Source: Planococcus salinarum (GTDB taxonomy: Bacteria > Bacillota > Bacilli > Bacillales_A > Planococcaceae). From it: a DNA stretch of 64,000 nt. The translations under genes and the position numbers were made by a program. The stretch is from assembly GCF_007004625.1 (NCBI RefSeq), contig NZ_VIFV01000009.1, positions 1 to 64,000 of the forward strand, read 5' to 3'. Under the pieces are notes generated by a model. It did no database searches. It had not been told where the DNA came from and saw nothing but the letters and a program-made list of their open reading frames with translations. Below, piece after piece: positions 57,350 through 64,000 of the stretch (within the stretch, counting starts at the first letter, position 1; each line of letters begins with the position of its first letter).

Positions 57350-60300
57350 TTGACGAAAAACTCATTCAGCAAAATTTTTCTCAGCTTTATCTTGGTGCTG
57401 TCAGCAGCTTTGCCGTATATGGCAACTGCCGATGCCGCAGAGCCGATCACGGTCGCGGAAGCAATCGCGAATAACTCTGGAACGGCCACGGTTAACGGTT
57501 ATATCGTTGGCACCGCCACAAGTGGAACAAATTATAACCAGGAACCACCATTTACAAGTGCTACGAATTTAGGCTTGGCGGATTCCCCGGATGAAACCGA
57601 TCCGGCGAAAATCTTGCCGGTGCAATTGCCGTCAGGTTCAATCCGTAGCGGACTGAATCTGGTGGATAATCCAACGAATTTCAAAGCTGAAGTGAATATC
57701 ACGGGAACTCTAGGTACTTATTTTACAGTCCCTGGCTTACGCTCAGCATCATCATTCGAAATCCTTTCTGAAGGCGAAGCGCCAGCAGAACCTACAGCAG
57801 TCGACTCTTTGGCCGAAGCCCGCACAATGAAAGGTGAATTGATCCAAGTTGATGCAACAGTGACAACCGACACCGGTTTCTGGGGCGGCAGCGCATTCTA
57901 CGTCCAGGATGAAACAGCCGGACTTTACGTCTACACTTCCAGTGCAGCGGTTTCTCCAGGGGACATCGTCCGTCTGACTGGTTCTGTTTCTGAGTACAAC
58001 GGAGAATTGCAATTGCAGCCGAATACGGTTGACGTGCTGTCTTCCGGCAACGAGCTTCCTGTTTTGCAAACGGTTACACCCGCAGGAGTGAACGAAGAAA
58101 CGCAGGGAGAACGGATCGAATTGCGCAATGTGACGATTACAAACCTGACGGCAGTCAATAATTACGGCACTTTCGAATTTACAGCTGCCGCTGAAAATGG
58201 CGAAACGGTTGTTGTACGCAATGACAACCGCAACGGTCTCGATTTCGAGCGTTTCGCCCAGCAATACAAAGAAGGCGATGAGATCCATCTGACAGGGATT
58301 GCATCTAAATTCACAGACACTTATCAAGTTAAGACGCTCGGTCTCGACAGCTTTGATCTTGTCAACAAACCGGCAGTTTACACTGACGTATTCCCGGGTG
58401 TCGTTTCTGAAGGTGTCGAAATTACGCTTCAGTCAGGCTGGGAAAATGCAGCGATCCATTACACGCTGGACGGCTCAGAACCAACTGCAGCCAGTCCGCA
58501 ATATTCATCGCCGATCACGTTGGCCGAAGACACAGTGATTAAAGCAATCGCAGTCGGAGACCAGACATCGGAAGTGTTCACGTTCGAATACACTGTCTTG
58601 AAAGTAACGGACCTGAAAATCCGGGATATTCAAGGACAAAGCCATTACTCAAAGTATGAAGACGCTTCCGTCAATGAAGTGACCGGTGTCATCACGCATT
58701 TCTATAACGGCGCAAACTTTGTCATCCAGGACCCGAACGACGATGGAGACTGGAAGACTTCAGAAGCCATTCTTGTCAACAAATCTAACGCCAGCAGCGA
58801 TTTCCAGATTGGTGACTTGGTCACAGTTGCGGGCACAGTGGAAGAATGGTTCTACAAAGGGTATTCGGATATGAGAAACAATGACCTGCCGCTGACACGC
58901 ATCCGTTCAACGGATGTTGTGAAAGACGGGACGGCTGAACTTCCTGAAGCGTTGATCATCGGGGAAGACGTGTTCCCTCCAACAAAAATTATCGACAATG
59001 ACGGATTGACCTCATTCGATCCCGAAGAAGACGGCATTGATTTCTGGGAATCGCTTGAATTGATGCGCGTTGGCGTGGCTGACGCACAAATCGTCGGGCC
59101 ACAGAAATACGGCGAAGTATTCGTCGTATCCAAAAACGCGACAAATAATGAGTTCCACAAACAGGGCGGGATCCTTCTTTCTGAAGAAGACTACAACCCG
59201 GAACGCATTACGGTCACCACGGGTGGAAGTGTCGTTGCAAAAGCTGGTGACACATTCGCTGAAAATCCAGTAGGCGTTCTTGGCTACGGTTTTGGCAACT
59301 ACCAGATCTGGACAGATGAAAGTACACTTCCAGAAATCGTGGACGGCGGAACAACACCCGAAGAAACATGGATTGAAAATGCTGAAGACAAACTAACCGT
59401 CTCAACATATAATGTCGAAAATTACTCGGCAGATCCGAGCCACACTTCAAATGCAAAAGCTCAGCGCATCGCTGAATCGTTTGTGGATGACCTGAATTCA
59501 CCGGATATCATCGTCATGGTGGAAGTGCAGGACAGCGATGGTCCGATTGGCTCTGGCAACAGTGACGCCACGGCCAGCTATGAGCGCCTCGTTGCAGATA
59601 TCAAAGCGGCGGGCGGCCCTGAATATGCCTGGACGGATATCGCTCCTGAATACAATCAGGACGGCGGCCAGCCCGGCGGAAATATCCGCGTCGGCTATCT
59701 GTACAATCCGGATCGCGTAGCACTTTCTGAAGGCACAAAAGGAACGGCTACTCAGGATACGGAATGGGTGGATGGCGAGTTGTCATTGAATCCCGGCCGC
59801 ATCCAGCCGATCCCGATGCCGAATACGCGCAAACCGATTGCCGCTCAATTTGATTTCCAGGGCGAGCAGGTAGTGGTTATCGGCGCACACTTGAATTCAA
59901 AAGGTGGAGACCAGGGCTTATTCGGTCAAAACCAGCCGCCATTCTTCGGTTCAGTTGAAGAACGCATCGAATTGGCAACAGCGATCAACGAATTTGTTGC
60001 AGAAGGACTTGCACAGGATCCGGATTTGAATGTCATCGTTGCCGGAGATATGAACGATTTTGAATTTACACCGGCGATGGAAGCGTTGAAAGGCGATATC
60101 CTGACGAATAAAGTCGAGGATGTGCCGCTGGAAGATCGCTTCTCTTATTATTACCAGGGCAATTCACAGGTTTTGGATCATCTGTTGGTGACGAACAATC
60201 TGGCGGAACGCACGGAACTTGATATGGTCCATATCAATGCCATGTTTATGGAAGAACATGGACGCGCATCCGACCACGATCCATTGCTTGCACAAATCGA

Positions 60301-60844
60301 TTTTTCCCTGCCGGCAGTGCCAGGAGAGCAGGAAGCGGATCCTGATTTCACAGGTGAAACGGCTGTCATCACTGCAGGCGAATTTAATGCTGAAGGTGAA
60401 TTGTCAATCGAATTTACTGAAGGAACGATCGAAGATTTGCTCGAAAGCGGAAAAGATCTGTTGATCAAGCTGCCAGAAGCGGACATTACATTGACAGCCC
60501 AAAACCTTCAGCAATTGGCAATGGCTGCTGGACAGGGCTTCAATCTTGAACTGGCTGTCGACGACGCGTCAACGGTGGACAACCGTCCAACATTGACGCA
60601 GCAGCTCGACATTGCTGTGACTGATTCCGAAGGAACTGAAATCGACATCGACTTGAGTTCGGCATTCACATTGGCATTTGCAACAGACAGCAATGTGAAG
60701 ATCCAGTTCGGGTCACGCGAAGATGAAAAAGGAAAATGGAAGATCATCCAGGGCGAACTGGATGGTGACACATTTACGCTGAGCGTCAATGAGTTCGGCA
60801 ACTATACGGTTGTGACGAACAAAGGACAGGCGAAACAGCGGTAA
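57350..60844 (+). CDS. Large secreted endonuclease/exonuclease/phosphatase-family nuclease (YhcR/ExeM-like)
   Basis: The 1164-residue protein has a signal peptide ending near A-D-A-A (residue 30). In order follow: an OB-fold DUF6359-like domain (30-130, A-T-V-N-G-Y-I-V-G), a second OB-like domain (135-340), a chitobiase-C-type domain (H-Y-T-L-D-G-S-E-P near residue 385), and a third OB-like domain (N-E-V-T-G-V-I-T near residue 445). The EEP nuclease domain (about 690-1000) has S-T-Y-N-V-E-N, V-M-V-E-V-Q-D, A-H-L-N-S-K, A-G-D-M-N-D-F and S-D-H-D-P-L. A final beta domain ends without LPXTG or SLH motifs, so it is probably released. It likely degrades external DNA; the PhoP-like promoter suggests phosphate scavenging. 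TTG start with GAGGGAG upstream. Confidence 0.85.
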   Translation: MTKNSFSKIFLSFILVLSAALPYMATADAAEPITVAEAIANNSGTATVNGYIVGTATSGTNYNQEPPFTSATNLGLADSPDETDPAKILPVQLPSGSIRSGLNLVDNPTNFKAEVNITGTLGTYFTVPGLRSASSFEILSEGEAPAEPTAVDSLAEARTMKGELIQVDATVTTDTGFWGGSAFYVQDETAGLYVYTSSAAVSPGDIVRLTGSVSEYNGELQLQPNTVDVLSSGNELPVLQTVTPAGVNEETQGERIELRNVTITNLTAVNNYGTFEFTAAAENGETVVVRNDNRNGLDFERFAQQYKEGDEIHLTGIASKFTDTYQVKTLGLDSFDLVNKPAVYTDVFPGVVSEGVEITLQSGWENAAIHYTLDGSEPTAASPQYSSPITLAEDTVIKAIAVGDQTSEVFTFEYTVLKVTDLKIRDIQGQSHYSKYEDASVNEVTGVITHFYNGANFVIQDPNDDGDWKTSEAILVNKSNASSDFQIGDLVTVAGTVEEWFYKGYSDMRNNDLPLTRIRSTDVVKDGTAELPEALIIGEDVFPPTKIIDNDGLTSFDPEEDGIDFWESLELMRVGVADAQIVGPQKYGEVFVVSKNATNNEFHKQGGILLSEEDYNPERITVTTGGSVVAKAGDTFAENPVGVLGYGFGNYQIWTDESTLPEIVDGGTTPEETWIENAEDKLTVSTYNVENYSADPSHTSNAKAQRIAESFVDDLNSPDIIVMVEVQDSDGPIGSGNSDATASYERLVADIKAAGGPEYAWTDIAPEYNQDGGQPGGNIRVGYLYNPDRVALSEGTKGTATQDTEWVDGELSLNPGRIQPIPMPNTRKPIAAQFDFQGEQVVVIGAHLNSKGGDQGLFGQNQPPFFGSVEERIELATAINEFVAEGLAQDPDLNVIVAGDMNDFEFTPAMEALKGDILTNKVEDVPLEDRFSYYYQGNSQVLDHLLVTNNLAERTELDMVHINAMFMEEHGRASDHDPLLAQIDFSLPAVPGEQEADPDFTGETAVITAGEFNAEGELSIEFTEGTIEDLLESGKDLLIKLPEADITLTAQNLQQLAMAAGQGFNLELAVDDASTVDNRPTLTQQLDIAVTDSEGTEIDIDLSSAFTLAFATDSNVKIQFGSREDEKGKWKIIQGELDGDTFTLSVNEFGNYTVVTNKGQAKQR

Positions 60845-60857
60845 ATGAATATATAGG

Positions 60858-60903
60858 AGCGGCCCAGCAAGGCGGAATTATCGCCTTGCTGGGCCGCTCT
60901 TTT
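60858..60903 (+). terminator. Terminator after the nuclease gene
   Basis: GCGGCCCAGCAAGGCG / CGCCTTGCTGGGCCGC perfect stem, then TCTTTT. Confidence 0.93.
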
Positions 60904-60982
60904 AGTTGCTGATACAGAATGTTTTTATCAGGCAAAACAGGGAAGAAGTTAGCAGGTGATAATTTTGAAAGGAGAGGTTGAA

Positions 60983-62437
60983 GTGGATAACTACAAAGAT
61001 CTTGATCATCAGTTTATCGGTGGCCAATGGAAAGAGGGAACCGGCAGTAAACAAATAGAAGTCGTCAATCCCTATACACAGGAAAAGGTGACCGCTTTCA
61101 AGTCGGCAAGCGCAAACGATATCGATGAAGCTTACAAGGCTGCACAAGAAGCGCAGAAAGAGTGGGCAAGTGTCGATGCGTTTGAACGGGCACGAATCAT
61201 TGAAGAAGCTTCCCTTATCATGGAACGGCGCAGAGAAGAGCTGGTCCAGCTGCTTATTGAGGAAGCCGGTTCAACACTTATCAAAGCGAATGTGGAAGTG
61301 GATTTCTGCATCGCGATCACAAAACATGCCGCATCCTTCCCGTTCGAGAACGAGTCACAGGCTCCGCCATCGATCGTTCCCGGAAAACGCAATGAAGTGC
61401 TGCGGAAACCCCTGGGCGTTGTCGGTGTCATAGGCCCTTTTAATTTTCCGATGTACCTGGCGATGCGCTCAGTTTCTCCGGCACTCGCAACAGGAAACGG
61501 AGTCGTTTTGAAGCCGGATTCCCAAACGGCATTTACCGGCGGTACGGTATTGGGGAAAATCTTTGAAGAAGCCGGAGCGCCTAAAGGCATTTTGAATGTC
61601 GTGGTGCCGGATATTTCTGAAGTTGGCGATGCTTTCGTGGAACATCCGATACCACGGATGATTTCATTCACAGGATCTACCGGCGTAGGCAAACATATCG
61701 GGGAAGTTGCTGGGGGCTTGGTTAAAAAAGCAGTGCTGGAACTTGGCGGCAACAACCCGTTTGTGGTGCTGGAAGATGCTGATATTGAGAAAGCGGTCGA
61801 AGGAGCTGCGTTCGGCAAATACATGCACAGCGGCCAAATCTGCATGGCGGTCAATCGCATCATCGTTCATCAGGATGTATACGAAGAATTCACAAAACAA
61901 TTCCTTGAGCTGAGCAGGAAAATTAAAGTGGGAGATCCCAAAGAGGCGAACACATTGATCGGGCCGCTCATCAACCAAAAAGCAGTCCAACGGATACTGG
62001 GCGAAGTGGAACAGGCAAAAGCTGAAGGAGCTGAAGTTTTGCTCGAAGGATCGGTGGACGGCAATGTGATGTCGCCGTTTGTGCTGAAAGGAACAAATGA
62101 AATGGCCACAGCAAAAAATGAAATGTTCGGACCCGTAGTGACCATTATCCCGGCGAAAGATGAAGCGGAAGCACTGCAGATCGCCAATGATACGCAATAC
62201 GGACTCAGTGGTTCTGTCCATTCATCCAATTACGAAAAAGCTTTCAATTTTGCCCAGCGAATGGAAACCGGCATGGTTCACATCAATGATCAAAGTGTCA
62301 ACGATGAACCGCTTGTCGCATTTGGAGGCGAGAAGAATTCAGGGCTGGGCCGTTTTGGCGGACATTGGTCACTGGATGAGTTCTCAACGTTCCAATGGAT
62401 TTCTGTGCAGGAAGAAAGAAGACGCTACCCATTTTAA
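60983..62437 (+). CDS. Aldehyde dehydrogenase (vanillin/benzaldehyde dehydrogenase-like)
   Basis: The 484-residue NAD(P)-dependent enzyme oxidises aldehydes to acids. It has G-P-F-N-F-P near residue 145 (the Asn stabilises the intermediate), F-T-G-S-T-G-V-G for the cofactor near residue 223, the general base in L-E-L-G-G-N-N-P near residue 245 and the catalytic Cys in S-G-Q-I-C-M-A-V-N-R near residue 283. Sequence style resembles B. subtilis YfmT. A GTG start at 60983 has GGAGAGG five bases upstream. It has its own terminator and appears monocistronic. The physiological aldehyde is not known. Confidence 0.9.
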   Translation: MDNYKDLDHQFIGGQWKEGTGSKQIEVVNPYTQEKVTAFKSASANDIDEAYKAAQEAQKEWASVDAFERARIIEEASLIMERRREELVQLLIEEAGSTLIKANVEVDFCIAITKHAASFPFENESQAPPSIVPGKRNEVLRKPLGVVGVIGPFNFPMYLAMRSVSPALATGNGVVLKPDSQTAFTGGTVLGKIFEEAGAPKGILNVVVPDISEVGDAFVEHPIPRMISFTGSTGVGKHIGEVAGGLVKKAVLELGGNNPFVVLEDADIEKAVEGAAFGKYMHSGQICMAVNRIIVHQDVYEEFTKQFLELSRKIKVGDPKEANTLIGPLINQKAVQRILGEVEQAKAEGAEVLLEGSVDGNVMSPFVLKGTNEMATAKNEMFGPVVTIIPAKDEAEALQIANDTQYGLSGSVHSSNYEKAFNFAQRMETGMVHINDQSVNDEPLVAFGGEKNSGLGRFGGHWSLDEFSTFQWISVQEERRRYPF

Positions 62438-62442
62438 AGAAA

Positions 62443-62475
62443 AAAATCCCTGTCCAAAAAAAGGACGGGGATTTT
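62443..62475 (+). terminator. Terminator between aldehyde dehydrogenase and the ion channel gene
   Basis: AAAAATCCCTGTCC / GGACGGGGATTTTT stem; convergent genes may share it. Confidence 0.85.
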
Positions 62476-62491
62476 TACTGTATACACTCTT

Positions 62492-63481
62492 TTATTCCGG
62501 CCATTGTCTTCCGTTGTCCCGCAGGCTGCCCAGCAACTCTCTGCGGCGTTCGGATAAATCATCCAGGGAATCGAGGAATGCAGCAGTCGAAACGGCCGGC
62601 AGGCCTAATTCCCTCATTCGATCCAAATCCGGAGGGGAAGGAGAAAACTCAGCCGGACTGATATAGCCGGTGCGAAGGGTTCCGATATAGCTCTCGATGG
62701 TTGAACGCGTTTCCTGGAGGAGCAGGTTATTCGGCCCGTGGCCTTCTTGCATTCCGTATTTGAAGACGGTCAATGCTTCATCCAAAATGGCCACTGATAC
62801 CGATAATTCCGCATCCCTGTTACTGGCATGGTAATAATGCAGGATAGGATAGGCGTTGTGTTTGGAAGTCAACGTACTCAATTGAGCAGAAAAGGAATTC
62901 AGCAGCAGATCGATATCGTGAAAGTCCCTGGCGTTCCAGGAATTGCTGACAATTTCACTTACATTGTCGCCGATGCCGCGAACACTCTCGGCAAAAGCGC
63001 GTTTCTGGCTCACTGCTTCGAGTACAGAAAGAATGTAGGTGACCCCCAGCGTGATGAAGACAAGGCCGCTTGCTGTCGTAAAAATGGCGATGATCTGCCA
63101 AAAACCTTCCTTCATGATGTAGTCGCCGACACCCAGTGTGAACAGTAAAAAGCCTGTGACATACCAGCGTTCCGGCCAGCTGAGCGGATTGTTGTCATTC
63201 GTATCGATAATGGAAAAGGGATCGGCAGCAAAAAGCAGGGTCCAGCCCGTCCAGAACAATAGAATCCAGCTTAGGAGAGTGGCGATAAGAATAAGGGGAC
63301 CGGCCATGCTGATGATTAGAGGGCGGTCTTTGCCAATCCACCTGATTCCGAACCAAAACAGCAGAGAAACCCTTTTGGTCACAGGTCCGGCGCCGCCATC
63401 CGGCCACAGCGTTGTCCAGACGAAATCGATAATGCCAAGCAACAATAAAAGCACACCTAAAATTGCGTAAATTTCTGTCAT
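62492..63481 (-). CDS. Two-pore-helix type ion channel protein
   Basis: The 329-residue protein has four or five hydrophobic segments in the first 155 residues, including a pore-like sequence L-F-T-L-G-V-G-D-Y near residue 116. This replaces the T-V-G-Y-G-D filter of potassium channels with T-L-G-V-G-D. The C-terminal 170 residues are soluble and helical (I-D-L-L-L-N-S-F-S-A-Q-L, then L-G-L-P-A-V-S-T-A-A-F). Similar proteins are listed as potassium channel family, but selectivity is not proven by this variant. The ATG follows AAAGGAGGC. It is divergent from the SGNH hydrolase at the window end. Confidence 0.75.
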   Translation of the reverse strand: MTEIYAILGVLLLLLGIIDFVWTTLWPDGGAGPVTKRVSLLFWFGIRWIGKDRPLIISMAGPLILIATLLSWILLFWTGWTLLFAADPFSIIDTNDNNPLSWPERWYVTGFLLFTLGVGDYIMKEGFWQIIAIFTTASGLVFITLGVTYILSVLEAVSQKRAFAESVRGIGDNVSEIVSNSWNARDFHDIDLLLNSFSAQLSTLTSKHNAYPILHYYHASNRDAELSVSVAILDEALTVFKYGMQEGHGPNNLLLQETRSTIESYIGTLRTGYISPAEFSPSPPDLDRMRELGLPAVSTAAFLDSLDDLSERRRELLGSLRDNGRQWPE

Positions 63482-63573
63482 CGTTTGCCTCCTTTAAGGT
63501 AATTTGTAAACTGTCTTACTAAAATAATAGTGGAAAGCAACGAATCTGCCTACTTATATGAATCACATGAAGC

Positions 63574-63609
63574 GTATCAATTGATACATAATTGTTATAA
63601 TGATATAAT
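63574..63609 (+). promoter_or_regulatory. Promoter with palindromic operator before the SGNH hydrolase
   Basis: TTGATA (63581-63586), 17 bp, TATAAT (63604-63609). The perfect palindrome GTATCAATTGATAC (63574-63587) covers the -35, and TTGTATCAAAATA follows the -10, so a repressor is likely. Confidence 0.55.
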
Positions 63610-63644
63610 TGTATCAAAATATTGGGGGAAAGGATGTGCTTTGA

Positions 63645-64000
63645 TTGGAAAAAAGATATCTGTCGGGCGTCCTTCTGAATAAAACGCCTTTACGTAAAAT
63701 CCGAAAACACAAAAAAGAATTCAACATAGGAACCATTGTTATTTTGGGTGATTCCGTGGCATATGGCTACGGCACCGAAGCTGGTATTACGAAATATTTG
63801 CGGGAAAGCTTTCCTGCGAGCCGGATCGTCAACCTGGGCATCAACGGACTGACAAGCGATGGGCTGGCTGACAGAGTGGCATCGGGCAAATGGGATGACC
63901 ATCTTTCTTCAGCAGATTTTGTCCTGATCAATATCGGCGGCAACGATCTGCTGCAAGGGTTCAGGAAGCTCGGTGCTGCTGGCCTGATGCGCAACTTTAA
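63645..64000 (+). CDS. SGNH/GDSL hydrolase (truncated by the window end)
   Basis: The reading frame from TTG 63645 gives (M)EKRYLSGVLLNKTPLRKIRK, then I-V-I-L-G-D-S-V-A-Y-G-Y-G-T with the catalytic Ser near residue 38, N-L-G-I-N-G-L-T with the block II Gly, and I-N-I-G-G-N-D-L-L with the Asn near residue 103. It is an SGNH esterase/lipase, and without a signal peptide is probably cytoplasmic. Only 118 codons are in the window. AAAGGA lies ten bases before the TTG. A regulated promoter with a palindrome is just upstream. Confidence 0.8.
   Translation, partial: MEKRYLSGVLLNKTPLRKIRKHKKEFNIGTIVILGDSVAYGYGTEAGITKYLRESFPASRIVNLGINGLTSDGLADRVASGKWDDHLSSADFVLINIGGNDLLQGFRKLGAAGLMRNF

Overview
The window reads as chromosome of a low-to-mid GC, Gram-positive Bacillales bacterium, most likely a member of the Planococcaceae (Planococcus-like). 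This is inferred from strong AAGGAGG-type ribosome sites, frequent GTG/TTG starts, SigB-type promoters, B. subtilis-like arrangements (nifS/nadBCA, YkoFEDC behind a TPP riboswitch), IDEAL-domain proteins, Spo0M- and GerW-like proteins and an AprX-free housekeeping repertoire typical of these organisms. No rRNA, tRNA, CRISPR array or prophage is visible.

Layout. 1-125 is the 3' end of a group II intron with the last codons of its maturase. 322-9993 carries mainly monocistronic genes: a DUF5694 protein, an alpha/beta hydrolase, YibE/F, a YdcZ-type DMT transporter, MsrA, an LCP cell-wall ligase, an AI-2E family permease, a short Spo0M-like protein and a ZIP metal transporter with a terminator in its leader. 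10110-11620 is a broken DUF5667 gene behind a c-di-GMP-I riboswitch. 11774-15331 is the thiamine-precursor ECF transporter operon under TPP control. 15791-19719 holds a DsbA/FrnE-like oxidoreductase, two IDEAL-domain paralogues plus a decayed third one, and an IS1182-type element. 19993-22472 holds a TPR/winged-helix protein and a metallopeptidase. 22570-23760 holds two copies of a type I holin-like toxin/antisense RNA locus, one of them truncated. 24272-38976 includes a macro-domain/HTH protein, an acetate-type sodium symporter pair, a LexA-box-preceded DUF1643 gene, transporters, citrate synthase, a Na/Pi symporter and small membrane proteins. 38485-46735 includes an ECF sigma factor opposite a lipoprotein, a Na/H antiporter, an SGNH hydrolase, an HD hydrolase, a VWA protein, two SigB-type YflT/DUF2382 stress proteins and a TetR regulator. 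47328-52070 is NAD biosynthesis (nadBCA and a divergent cysteine desulfurase). 52133-64000 holds glycerate kinase, a papain-fold/glycolipid synthase/DedA cluster, an N-acetyltransferase, a large secreted nuclease with a PhoP-like box, an aldehyde dehydrogenase, an ion channel and a truncated SGNH hydrolase.

The most unusual structure is a set of short, non-coding, GC-richer repeats. Seven copies share a core with inverted ends (GATATTCCGCAAAACAGC / GATATGGAGCAAAACAGC). Two of them (31701-32224 and 55913-56220) sit inside larger elements with CAGGCTGTCGAGAAA-type inverted ends, each placed exactly between two copies of the local Rho-independent terminator hairpin: a 34-bp perfect direct repeat in one case, a slightly diverged one in the other. 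That pattern suggests a mobile element which inserts at terminators between convergent genes and duplicates the whole hairpin. Other copies instead end in AGTTGAACTAA-type inverted repeats and lie just upstream of genes.

Several genes carry lesions (DUF5667: in-frame amber and a frameshift; dedA: frameshift at a G6 tract; third IDEAL gene; second toxin). Whether these are real or assembly artefacts cannot be settled from the sequence alone.
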